Of a DNA stretch of 64,000 bases, positions 1 through 10,569 are shown piece by piece. The stretch's first letter is position 1, and each line of letters begins with the position of its first letter. Origin of the DNA: Lithodes maja (taxonomy: Eukaryota; Arthropoda; Malacostraca; Decapoda; Lithodidae); contig JBAKBP010004311.1 in assembly GCA_037953745.1 (NCBI GenBank), positions 2,501-66,500 on the forward strand, in the 5' to 3' direction. The notes beneath the pieces are model-generated. The model saw only the letters and a program-made list of their open reading frames with translations, was not told the DNA's origin and ran no database searches. Both the position numbers and the translations under genes were made by a program.

Positions 1-156
1 AAATATATATAAAATAATTATATAAATACTCGATTATGGGCCCTGCCCTTGCTCTGGACCTAGGGGTGGTCCCATTGACACCCTGGGGAACAGGAACAAT
101 AACAAAAACAAATATATAAATGAAACAAATTATAAATAAAATAAATGATAGGCCTA
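1..156. repeat. Single 191-bp-type satellite unit at window start
   Basis: Contains the unit core CTCGATTATGGGCCCTGCCC and the downstream ATAGGCCTATAA, as in the 12-copy array at 44912-47241. Here only one unit is inside the window before the CCACCA tract starts. The array may continue to the left, outside the window. Confidence 0.85.
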
Positions 157-1143
157 TAACCATCTCCTCCACCACCACCACCATCTCCACCACCACCACC
201 ACCATCTCCACCACCACCACCACCCCGACCATCACCACCACCACCACCACCATCTCACCACCACCATCATCTCCACCACCACCCCCACCACCACCACCAC
301 CCCCACCACCACCACCACCACCACCATCTCCACCACCACCACCACCATCTCCACCACCACCACCACCATCTCCACCACCACCCATCTCCACCACCACCAC
401 CACCATCTCCACCACCACCACCATCTCCACCACCATCTCCACACCATCACCACCATCTCCACCACCCCGACCATCACCACCACCACCCCCGACATCACCA
501 CCACCACCACCACCACCATCTCCACCACCACCACCACCATCTCCACCACCACCACCACCATCTCCACCACCACCACCACCACCATCACACCATCTCCACC
601 ACCACCATCTCCACCACCACCACCACCATCTCCACCACCACCACCATCTCCACCACCATCTCCACCACCATCACCACCATCTCCACCACCCCGACCATCA
701 CCACCACCACCCCGACCATCACCACCACACCATCTCCACCACCACCACCACCATCTCCACCACCACCACCATCTCCACCACCATCTCCACCACCATCACC
801 ACCATCTCCACCACCCCGACCATCACCACCACCACCCCGACCATCACCACCACCACCACCACCACCATCTCCACCACCACCACCACCATCTCCACCACCA
901 CCACCACCATCTCCACCACCCCACCACCACCACCACCATCACCACCATCTCCACCACCACCACCATCTCCACCACCACCACCACCACCACCATCTCCACC
1001 ACCACCACCATCTCCACCACCACCACCACCACCAAAAATGTTGACTGTACTTACTCACACTGCTGAGATTCCACCATCTCCACCACACCACCACCACCAC
1101 CATCTCCACCACCACCACCATCTCCACCACCACCACCACCACC
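157..1143. repeat. CCACCA/CCATCT degenerate microsatellite tract
   Basis: About 1 kb of CCACCACCATCT-type units with interspersed CCCCGACCATCA variants. It translates in every frame to low-complexity proline, threonine, histidine or valine runs, so the long open frames here are composition artefacts. A block starting AAAATGTTGACTGTACTTAC occurs inside the tract (about 1035) and again at its end (about 1144), so tract and flank duplicated together once. The homologous tract at 47243-47698 is about half as long. Confidence 0.95.
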
Positions 1144-1344
1144 AAAATGTTGACTGTACTTACTCACACTGCTGAGATTCCCTCGTTGCCCACCAAGGCC
1201 GTATATGTAGAGTGCTTTTTGCCCATAAAAAACTTACCTCCCAAGCACTTTCCACCAACAAATTATCGAGCAAAAATGCAAGCACTTTCCACCACTAAAT
1301 TATCGAGCAAAAATGCACAGGGCTGAGGGAGCATGGCGACATAT

Positions 1345-1715
1345 GCTCGACCAGTAATGAAGTTTTTTCACTAAGAAACACTAATACAAGTAGATACACT
1401 ACTTGAACGGATAAATAGCAATATAATTGACTGATATTTATATGAAAGTGTTCCACAAACAAGCAAAACGTTTGGCAAAAAGCATGGCCCCTCCCTCCAC
1501 CACCTTGGTCACGTAGCCTACACCAGAGAATGCTCGACCAGTAATAAAAGTGTTTTTCACTATAAACACTTATACAAGTAAAATACACTACTTCAAGTGA
1601 TAAATAGCAATATAATTGACTCAATATGGTATGAAAGTGATCACAAACCAAGCGAAACCATGGCCCCTCGTGGAGCCCACCTTGGTCACGTACACCAGAC
1701 TAGCAAAACACTTCA
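1345..1715. repeat. 187-bp tandem pair inside the TTAA element
   Basis: GCTCGACCAGTAAT recurs at 1345 and 1532. Each is followed by matching TCACTA..AACACT, TACACTACTT, AGCAATATAATTGACT and a GGTCACGTA block, giving two diverged units. The same pair lies in copy 2, where Gypsy#1 is inserted in the second unit. Confidence 0.8.
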
Positions 1716-2041
1716 CTAACATGGTTTTTATACCCTAAACAAGAATAACACAATAATCCATCGATAACCCAACGATATAGCACTTCGTTTGGGTTATATT
1801 AGGGCGGTAATATCAGCCAGGCTGGGCAAAATGGAGGCCCCTTGGTTTAAAGGGCCACACACACCCACCTACTAGGCTGACTGATGGGAAGAAACTGACT
1901 CTCTCTACCACCGCGGGGCCCTCACAGGGACGCTAGGGGGTTGCTAGATTTTTCCACATGTACATCTAACTTATCGGACTTACCAGCCAAAAAACCGGCT
2001 CAATTGCGTCATAAACTTATTTTCTAGCAATATAATAAGTC

Positions 2042-2108
2042 CATATGACGCGATCGCGTCATATGTGTTTTTGGTTCACTCTGGCCATATGACGCGATCG
2101 CGTCATAT
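2042..2108. repeat. Paired GACGCGATCGCGTC palindromes near the TTAA terminus
   Basis: 2042-2065 is a perfect 24-bp palindrome centred on CGATCG with ATATGACG arms. 2087-2108 is a second, 22-bp copy. Both are conserved in copy 2 (about 57494-57517 and 57538-57560, the latter with one substitution). A degenerate version (CATATGACGCAACCGCATC) sits at the end of the small TTAA MITE at 19898-20192. The position just inside the terminus suggests a transposase-binding or structural role (inference). Confidence 0.75.
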
Positions 2109-2125
2109 ATGTCTGGGAGAGTTAA

Positions 2126-2600
2126 CATGCAGTTGGGGTATAAAAAATAATCCGCACTGAGATTGAACAGAATACAATGATCACACAATTTAATGATGTG
2201 TGCCACAATAGGTCACCCCATTCTCTGCAGAGGAGCAGTAGTTATATCTCTGTTTTCATTTACTTCCATTTTTTTGCTATGTTTTTTTTTACCCCATACG
2301 TGATTCGTTTTTACCCTTTGGCCGGGTAATAAAAAATATGTTTATTCTGGAATACCTGGTTATTCTTATGTGCTAGGCTATATTTACTGCTGCCAGTAAA
2401 GGCCTCATATGTACCCTATTCTATGATATATGTAGTTTCTCCCTAGTATTAATAATGCATGAGGCACAGCAAACTTAAGACAAACAATTTTGTTTTGCCC
2501 CGATTGACTTATATATCCAGAATTCAGTAATCTAGTGGATAATTGTCTATTGAGTGTCATAGTTTTGGACATTCAAGGGAGGAGTGCCCACGCTTAATGT
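2126..2600. other. No feature recognised
   Basis: AT-rich sequence beyond the TTAA terminus. I see no coding similarity, RNA gene or repeat with a partner elsewhere in the window. Confidence 0.5.
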
Positions 2601-5230
2601 ATTGTGACTATATGGAGATTTCATATAGTGTACAATTGTCGAGAGGAGATTTCCAATCAGAGACAACAAGAGGTGATAAACACTTTAAGATCTAGCATCC
2701 AGGAAACTTTAGCAGCAGTCTGCATGATACAGCTCCAACAGCAAGTCTCACAGGTTCATTACACAGGAAATTACAGCGACAACAAATCTAGCTATCCAGG
2801 TAATTGGACACTCCACTCCCTTCCTGTTCAACTACATTTTTGGCTCACAGCTGGGCCGCCAAGAACTTGTGCTCCACCAATGAACTAAGAGTATTGTTGG
2901 CTAACGTTAGGGGTTTTCACACAAATGTTGACGACCTGACTCTCCAATGTATCAATAAGGAAAGAGCTAATATAGTCATCTTGGGGAAGACTTTCTTAGA
3001 TGATACAGTGCCTCCCAACTATGCAAAAATTGCAGATTTCACATCCTGGTACAGGAGAGATTGAAAGACGCAAGGTGGAGGGCTAGCTGTGTTTTAGAGG
3101 GAGGGACTTCAAATCCAAGTAATTAATACAATAACACCTAATGAATTGGAGATCATTCTCTTCAAGGTTATTTTCTATAAGTCTCAAGGAATTCTCTGCT
3201 GCGTGTGTACAGGGAACAAAGTTATTAGACTTCCTCATGAATAATCTTGATCAGCTTTATTCATAACAATAACTGCCACAAAGTACTGGTATTTGGTGAC
3301 CTGAATCAACACCAAGTACAAGTCGCATTTGATCATCTTTTGGCGGTCTTCGACCTCCATAATGTGAATTTTCCTACTCATACATCTGGTTCATCCTTGG
3401 ATCCTGTAATAATTGACTTGCCTTCCCATACTGTTCATTTTTATCCACTTGGGTTTGTAGGTTCCTCTGGTCATGTGGTGGTTCTCACCATGATCAAGTT
3501 ACAGATACAGGGAGAAGAAAGTAGTGAGAGAATGTTGTGGAAATGGGAGGTTGCAGATTGGCATGAATTTAGACAAAAGCTGAATAATACCATATGGACA
3601 GATGCTATAGAAGGGGACGTAAACCAACAAGTTAATACACTCCCAATTAAGATTAAGGAATTGCAACAAATGTTCCTCACAGGACTCACACATTTAAGCC
3701 TTCTGACCAGCCATGGTTCAGCCCACAGTGTAAATTTCCATCAGATGTCAAATATAAGGCTTGGGTAAGATACAAAAATATATGTACATTAATACACAAA
3801 AACCTACATAAAAAAGCTGAGGCATATACTGTATGTACCAGGTATAGAGATGGGCAATGAAACAATGGGAAAACAGCACTAAACATAAATTAAAAGATGG
3901 AATATTGGAAGCAAGCAATGGTGGGGCATGGTAACAGACAAACAAGGTAACTCTAGGGATGAAGTCATTCTACCACTAAATCTCTCAGATGGTACAGTTG
4001 TAGCAAAAATAAATGAAAATGTTAATGCACTTGCCCAACATAAAAAGATGTTTGTCCCAAATCCACAACACCAGCTACCTAAAATGCCTGTTGTGGCACA
4101 AAATGCAAACTTTAGGGTTGTGACAACAGAAACTGAAGTTTATCAATATATAAAACCTGGATGAGAGAAAGGCAGTGGGATCAAAGTGTATCAGCCCACA
4201 AACTTTGAGAATATGTGCTAAAGAACTAGCTGGTCCATTAAATTTAATCTACAATAACTGTCTATATCAGCATAAATGACCAGATATATGGAAATTGAGT
4301 TATGTGGTCCCTGTACACAAGAAAGGAAATAAGTGTGACATGAAAAACTACCGTCCCGTGTCATTACTCTCTGTTACAAGTAAAGTTTTGGGAACATAAT
4401 ACCACGCCTCACAGACAATTTGAAATAAAAATCACCTACCATGTACAAGGCAGTACGGATATAGGAAAGGTTACTCCACTGCTGACCTTCATCTCCATTT
4501 AACATCTGAGTGTACTGCTGCAGTAGATAGAGGAAAACACATTTGTGTTATAACACAAGACATTGAAGGTGCTGTTGATAGTATGGCATTGAGGACTGCC
4601 GGAGAAACTACAATCAGTAGGATTAACAAGTTGTCTCTATGAAACGATAGAAAACTATGTAAGTAATAGAAAACTTAAAGTGGTTTTGAATGGTAAGGAG
4701 CCTATCCCTTACAACATTAATGCAAGAGTACCACAGGGGAGTGTGTGGGACCTTTATTGTGGAATGGTTTTATTTATGACCTTCTCTGCCTCATTTTGGA
4801 AGCTCAAGCATTTGCTGTTGATGGAAGATAGGCAGTGACCTATGCCCCCAAAAAGGAAGAAGCTGCTGTAGCATTAGTCACAAAGAGACTGGGTGACATT
4901 GCAAAATGGGTAGAGAAGTGGAAGGTTACATTTGCGTCTCACAAGACCCAGCTTCTGATAATTTCAAGGGTGGATGCTCAATTGCAATTAGACTTTATTG
5001 GAAGAATCATTAATTCAAACCACGAAGTAGACATATTAGGGGTCATCTATGACAGATAGCTATACTGTAATGCCCACATAGAGAACATTGCAAGCAAAGC
5101 TTCAGCAAAATCATCTTACCTCAGGAAAATATCAAGCCTATTGGACAGTAAAGGAAAGGAAATGTTGTACAAAGATCAAATCAGATCTGCAATGTAATAA
5201 TTTCTCACATGGGTAGGTGCAGCAAATGTA

Positions 5231-5575
5231 CACTCACCCGTACTAAAAGTTGCTCAGGGGTGGGTCCTTCCATCCCCTACTCCACCCTGGGCAGGTGGAA
5301 GGGGGGAGTTGGGTCCAAGTCTACCCCCACCTTCCACCCCCAAACTATCCCCAACTCCCCCACCCTCCTTCTCTAGCTGGCAGTTAGTGATTGGAGGCGA
5401 TTGTTCTCATGAATTGTAAATTATTGTTATACCATCTTTGCACATGCTTACAATGGCCAACATTTATTAATACAATATACTGTATAATTGTATTCTCAAA
5501 ATGATTCTCTATACACACATGGGTTACAAGAATCTCGGCTGTATTGGTCTTCTACCTTTCTCTCTCTCTCTCTCT
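5231..5575 (+). repeat. Left inverted arm of the TA element
   Basis: Matches the reverse complement of 6745-7087 almost throughout, including GGTGGGTCCTTCCATCCCC and CAATGGCCAACATTTATTAA. It ends in a long TC tract (about 5558-5635). Confidence 0.85.
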
Positions 5576-6319
5576 CTCTCTGGCTTTCGCTCTCTCGCTC
5601 TCTCTCTCTCTCTCTCTCGCTCTCTCTCTCTCTGCGTGTGTGTGTCCCTCTCCCATTGCATTACAATCCACGACCAAGACGTGATGTGCTTTTAATATAG
5701 GCTAGTGATACCGTAATTGATTCCAATATCATACATTATTCAGGATATTATGTTCACCATTATTGCAATACACATCAACTTTTCCTCTACGATCTACTCC
5801 TAGGTTTTCAAATTACTTACACAGTCGGGTTCTTTTTAATATTAAAGGAAAGGTCTAAAGGCAAATATTGGATGTAATAGTGTTGCGACTATTGTTGATT
5901 GTTTCGTTTACCATTTCAATCAATTTCTCCCATTTATTCAATACCATACATAGTATAAACGGTCTGCATTTAATTATATGTGGTCTATACACTTCGTGTT
6001 CAATCAATTACATGTAGAACTTCGTTTTCAATCAATTACATGTAGAACTCGATACAACTTACGATCAAAGTCGGTGTTAATTTTTAGTAAGGTTTGAGTA
6101 TCGAGCCCTTGAGTAGCAGGGCTCGCCTTCTCACTTCCCCCTTCTCTGTCTCTATCTGTGATCCCAGCCTCTCGTCTCTACAAACCAAAAATGCATAGGT
6201 TTAATAGACAATTTTACCATCAACTCTTCTCTATGTGTATCGAATGCAGGCAACACTCATCACACACTCTAATGAAGGGAAATATACCCCATTCAGACCC
6301 GTAAAATCTTGGTTGTAGA

Positions 6320-6660
6320 AAGTGTGTGCTATGAAAGAGTTACAAGGAATAGTTCGTATATCAAAGACCTTGCCGTCCATTTCGGGGAAATTTTCGAAGT
6401 CGAATGAGAGATATTGTTCAGTGCACTACACTCCTTACAGAGTGTGCAAAATACTATCCACTCTTCTTGAACTGCTCTACCGAGGAAATGTTTACAACTT
6501 CTGAGGAAAGTTTGTTCCATGTAGATCAGATCTTAAATGAGAAACAATTTCCACAAATACTAGTGTTGAAGCTTTTCAATGCTAACTGTCAGCCATGGTT
6601 GCGTATTGTATTCATATTTAGGCTAAAATGTTTGCTATGATCCACATTGTCAAACCCATT
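6320..6660 (-). mobile_element. LINE 3' end fragment (CR1-like family C)
   Basis: Read on the minus strand, this matches the 3' end of the CR1-like element at 33980-34270: a CCTAAATATGAATACAA start, then ACCATGGCTG, TGGAACAAACTT and AGAGTGTAGTGCA blocks. In the plus-strand copy the peptide reads W-N-K-L-P-S-E-A-V, the usual LINE ORF2 C-terminus. It lies between the arms of the TA element, so it was captured by it or inserted into it. Confidence 0.7.
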
Positions 6661-6698
6661 ACCTATTTAAACAAAATTGAATGAGATGACCTCGTAGT

Positions 6699-6702
<4 letters not shown>

Positions 6703-6765
<63 letters not shown>

Positions 6766-7087
6766 GAAGACCAATACAGCCGAGATTCTTGTAACCCATG
6801 TGTGTATAGAGACTCATTTTGAGAATACAATTATACATTATATTGTATTAATAAATGTTGGCCATTGTAAGCATGTGCAAAGATGGTATAACAATAATTT
6901 ACAATTCATGAGAACAATCGCCTCCAATCACTAACTGCCAGATAGAGAAGGAGGGTGGGGGAGTTGGGGATAGTTTGGGGGTGGAAGTTGGGGGTAGACT
7001 TGGACCCAACTCCCCCCTTCCACCTGCCCAGGGTGGAGTAGGGGATGGAAGGACCCACCCCTGAGCAACTTTTAGTACGGATGAGTG
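6703..7087 (-). repeat. Right inverted arm with (GA)n tract
   Basis: 6703-6762 is an almost pure GA run. From 6763 to 7087 the sequence is the inverted copy of 5231-5557. Confidence 0.85.
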
Positions 7088-7380
7088 TATATATGAAACT
7101 CCTGGACAAGGTACAGAGAGAGCCAAAAGGATAATAGAAGATGGATCTCAAACTCGACCTAAAACAATGTTGGATAATCTACAGCATAGGAGGAATTTAG
7201 CTGGACTAACAACTTTGTTTAAGATCTAGTGTCAGCATACCCCTCACTTACAGTCTCTAAGGCAACCACAACGATGGCTGGATCGGACCACAGGAATAGT
7301 GGAAAAAGGTCCTGAAACATTTGAAGAGCCTCACCGTCACTTCAGTATGTCGGAGACAGTTTATTCCAAGAGAATGTAGA

Positions 7381-8240
7381 TTTTTTTTTATTTTTAAGAG
7401 ACACTAAATAGAGGAAGGAAAAACAAAGCAAGAAAAAAAATCCATGTGCCTAAAGGCACCATCCATTAATAAATTGGTTGTAACAATTGGACTTACACTG
7501 TTGTAGGTAGTGCATTTGTGGAAAGCAACTCCAAGGAAGTGAATTCCAGAGAATAGAAGTTCTGGGGAAAAATTGATTTTGATAAGCGGAAGTTCTATAT
7601 TGTGGAGGAGAGAGTGTGAGTTCATGAGCATTTGCAGCTGCCTTAGTTCTGCAGGGAGAGGTGGTACAATTGAAGCAAGTTCCTCAGAACATTTACCATG
7701 AAAATACAGTATCTGTAGATCAATGCAAGGGATGCAGCATCTCTTCATATGAATAACGGAGACAGATTGTGCTTGATTACAGGGTTATTGATGAATCTGA
7801 TTGCTTTATTTTGAATTTTGTCCAACTGCCTCAATGCAACCACTACACATTCATTCCACAAGGGTGAACAGTATTCCATTTAAGAATGAACATGACATTT
7901 CTTCTATAAAATGGCTAACTGCTCATCAGTGTTGAATTATTGAACTCTGTATAGAAGCCCCATTTTCTTAAAGGCATTTTTAACAATGGATCTTACACGA
8001 GCTGTCCAGCTCAGACTGGCCTTCAATGTTACACCAAGGATATCAATATAGAGGAGGTGGAAATATTTACATCATTAATCATTATGTGGGAGTCAGAAAC
8101 ATTCTGTCTGTTAGAAAATTGTACATTACTATATACTTGGTTTTCTGTGCATTAAATGAAACTAGATTTATTTTCCCTATTCATTAATTTTAGATAGGTC
8201 CTGGTTCAGAAAATTGTAAGCGTTTAATTTGATATATATA
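7381..8240 (-). mobile_element. LINE family A, 3' fragment
   Basis: Begins with an A/T-rich tail on the minus strand. It encodes the same C-terminal blocks as the LINE A copy at 16640-19662: C-S-E-E-L-A, PPLPAELRQLQ, F-R-H-M-D and the preceding RT thumb region, with frameshifts. The 5' part is missing. TSDs were not resolved. Confidence 0.75.
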
Positions 8241-8577
8241 ATATCGGGCTGCGTGAAAGAACTGCTAAATGTAAAGCTTATGGAGAAAATAAAAACTCCC
8301 AAGACAAGGTGACACAATAAATAGCCATAATGCACATAGTTTTACATGTTATGTAAATGATTGGGTAGAAAATAACCAGACATAAAGTAAGTCATAAGGT
8401 CGAGTTTGGGTATCATGTTACCGCATGCAGCTATAGCCTGGCATAACATTATTCAGCCTTCTGCAAGGCATTTAGTGTAACCTCTGACATAAGTATTAAG
8501 AGAGAGAGAGTTTCCAGTTAGTGATGCTACAATCATGGGTGGATACATGAATGAATGGTAAGACTATATAGAAACAC

Positions 8578-8649
8578 AACACTCATTTCTGTATGCATAT
8601 AGTTGAAGATTAGAACACTCATTTCTGTATGCATATAGTTGAAGATTAG
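8578..8649. repeat. 36-bp tandem duplication
   Basis: AACACTCATTTCTGTATGCA followed by TATAGTTGAAGATTAG occurs twice head to tail without a mismatch. No function is evident. Confidence 0.9.
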
Positions 8650-9440
8650 TAGTTCAAAGTGTTAAGATTCATAATTTATGTTACGGTTTGATATATAATA
8701 TAAATTGTTAAAATACCGAGGATTGAAACAATGAAATGATTAATGCAAATTACCGTTTTTGTTCTATGCGTGTGAAGGAGACAAAAGGCAGGTTGACTGT
8801 AGCGAGTTCCTCCCCCAAAGCCAAAAGAGTGACTAAGCCAAATTCAAGGGACGTTGGGGTCAAAATGCCTGTACACACAAAGTTTAAAGCAGTTTAAGTC
8901 ATAGGATTAAGGAAAGATTGATTAAGGAAGAAAGTTCCGGAGTTCACTTGTTGAGTAGAAGAAAGACTTATAATTGTAATTTTTTGGGTTGGAGAGTTGG
9001 ACAGAATAGGAGTGCAACTATGTTAAAAGGAGGGTGCCTTGCACTCGCAATAGAAGAGTGAAGGATATCCAACATTGCGGCATGTAGAAAGATATTATAG
9101 GGAGGTAGTAAGAGAAAGTGAGTTGATGAGGCAAAATGCTTTTGACTCTACTCTTTTGAGATGTGTAGTATGGGTGATGCTGGGGTCACACATTCACGTA
9201 TATGCTCCCGTATGCTCCCATACGAAGGTTTATTGGTAGTTGGCAACCGAATACGTAAAACGTAAGGGCTAAGTACGCAAAACGTAAATTAAATTGTGTC
9301 TAGTCGTGGGGGTTGGTACGCATGGCGGGAGTAGCCACGCTGGTCGGGGAGGTGGTTGGTGCGGCCAAAGCCGCCCGGTATGTTGTGGATTTCAAATCAG
9401 ATACGGGGCTCGCGCTCACGTATGTCAAAAGTTGGGAAAT

Positions 9441-9520
9441 CTTACGTCTGACCGGGCGAGCTGCTACGTCTGACGGGAGCAGCCCCGTCAGACGTAGCTG
9501 CTCACCCGGTCAGACGTAAG
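9441..9520. repeat. 80-bp imperfect hairpin in the Harbinger-like element
   Basis: Arms of 37 nt (CTTACGTCTGACCGGG outer end; CTACGTCTGACGGG inner end) pair with three mismatches around a six-base loop, AGCAGC. The outer and inner arm sequences share the ACGTCTGAC core, so this is an inverted array of one motif. Confidence 0.85.
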
Positions 9521-9744
9521 CTGCTCCCGTCAATCGTAAAATATTCCCGTCAAACGTCAAACGGGAAAGTTTACGTTAGTCCGGGCGCATCTGGCAGCCC
9601 CGCCGCACTGCGGGTTGGTGGGAAAACTCGGCAACGTTGTACGGGGGGGGGGGGGGTATATAAGGACCAGCGGGGGACACTCCATTCACACCTCTCACCA
9701 CACTGGAGCAGCAACCAACGTATATATACATCCTCGCCAAAAAT

Positions 9745-10190
9745 AAATCGTAACAGCGAAATGACTGCACCTATGGCTTTCATATTTTTACCACATGTAC
9801 CTTACCCTTTAAGCTACCCACCACAATAATCCCAAATCCCTCTTCCCACCCACTCGCTGACTGTCAGTCCCGTCAGAAGGAAAAAAAATGAAAATCTGTG
9901 GCGGCGAAACGACTGCACCAATCGGTTCCATATTTGTCTGACAAGTCCCTTACCCTTCTGCCTTCCCCACACACCCCCAACAGCCTCCCACCACCCACTT
10001 CTAGCGTATCCGTACGAAGAAAAGGAAAAAAAGGAAATCCGTGGTGGCGAAACTACCTCACCAATCGTCTTCATATGTGTAACACAAGTCAATTACCCTT
10101 CTACCTTCCCCTCACCAACCCGAAAAACACCCTCCCACCCATACATTCCGATACCATAAAAGTCTCTGTAGTCTATAGTGTCTTTTCAGC
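9745..10190. repeat. Degenerate ~145-bp triplication
   Basis: Three diverged units each carry a GCGAAA(T/C) block, CTGCACC or CTCACCAAT, a TTCATAT-like block, ACCCTT and a CCCACC-rich stretch. The open plus-strand frame at 9898-10302 is composed of this repeat and is not considered a gene. Confidence 0.6.
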
Positions 10191-10371
10191 TACTTTCGGG
10201 ACCATCGGGGACCTGATTTCTGGCGAGGGGAGTGTTTTTTTTACCATTATCCTTCCTTTCTCTCCCAACTTGATAGATTTAGCCAAAAAAATAAATAAAT
10301 AAATAAATAAAAAAAAAAGGCACTGGCAGAAGCACACCGTCAAAATAGGCTGGCACTCGGCAGGTTAAAGG

Positions 10372-10569
10372 TTACAAGGATGAATGGTCTCTCCTCTTGC
10401 TCCTTTCCTTCTTCTCTTGATAGATGAAGTTTGCTATTGCAAGTAGTTCCAAGATTTCGATGTAGGAAAGGATCCATTGCATTAGCCGAGTGTTATGCCG
10501 GTTCTCCGGTTTTATTAGGGAGTTCACAAAATTGAACTCCTCCAGGATGAATTCCGCGATGTTGTTCAT
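10372..10569 (-). pseudogene. Possible HARBI1 N-terminal remnant (65 aa)
   Basis: The peptide contains ILELLAIANFIYQEKKERSK followed by R-R-D, resembling the hydrophobic-helix-then-basic N-terminus of HARBI1-type nucleases. No catalytic domain follows. The call is weak and rests mainly on context: 3-bp TSD and matching termini. Confidence 0.25.

Larger units (their letters stand above)
1..2125. mobile_element. TTAA-bounded non-autonomous element, copy 1 (left end outside window)
   Basis: This segment is collinear with 47080-48162 plus 57056-57576. Both copies run through one 191-bp satellite unit, a CCACCA/CCATCT tract, a 187-bp tandem pair and a palindromic end. Homology between the copies stops exactly at a TTAA (2122-2125 here, 57573-57576 there), after which the flanks are unrelated. 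The end reads, inward on the minus strand, TTAA then CTCTCCCAGACATATATG. A TTAA target and a C-rich terminus are typical of piggyBac-type elements. No transposase is visible, so it would be non-autonomous. Superfamily assignment is inference. Confidence 0.6.
5231..7087. mobile_element. 1.86-kb element with long terminal inverted repeats, inserted at TA
   Basis: Left end CACTCACCCGTACTAAAAG and right end CTTTTAGTACGGATGAGTG are inverted copies flanked by TA (5229-5230 and 7088-7089). The inverted arms run about 345 bp each, out to a TC/GA tract, with only a few differences. The element splits the LINE RT: W-V-G-A-A-N-V before it, L-L-D-K-V-Q-R after it. TA duplication suggests the Tc1/mariner group, but no transposase is present. 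The spacer contains a fragment of an unrelated LINE. A non-autonomous foldback element is the best description. Confidence 0.75.
2604..7260 (+). pseudogene. Degenerate LINE (non-LTR retrotransposon), interrupted at 5231-7087
   Basis: Broken frames follow LINE ORF2 order. An apurinic endonuclease start (VLLANVRGFHTNVDDL) is near 2890. The endonuclease GDLN motif is near 3295, with SGHVVV at 3465 in place of the usual SDH. RT block 1 (VVPVHKKGNKCDMKNYRPVS) is near 4305. A QYGYRKGYSTADLHLHL block is near 4450. A degraded VPQGSV-type block is near 4730. The thumb (LAKWVEKWKVTF-like, LGVIYDR) is at 4890-5055. The C-terminal block (LLDKVQREPK; LDNLQHRRNLAGLTTLFKI) resumes only after 7088. Many stops and frameshifts are present and no intact catalytic YADD box is visible, so it is an old dead copy. 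Jockey/CR1-type is the likely group; the clade is uncertain. Confidence 0.7.

Noticed and set aside
120..1175. 351-aa proline/threonine/histidine-rich open frame and its minus-strand valine-rich counterparts
   Set aside because: Pure translation of a CCACCA/CCATCT microsatellite; all frames are open because of composition.
9898..10302. 134-aa plus-strand frame
   Set aside because: Built from the degenerate ~145-bp triplication in the Harbinger-like element.
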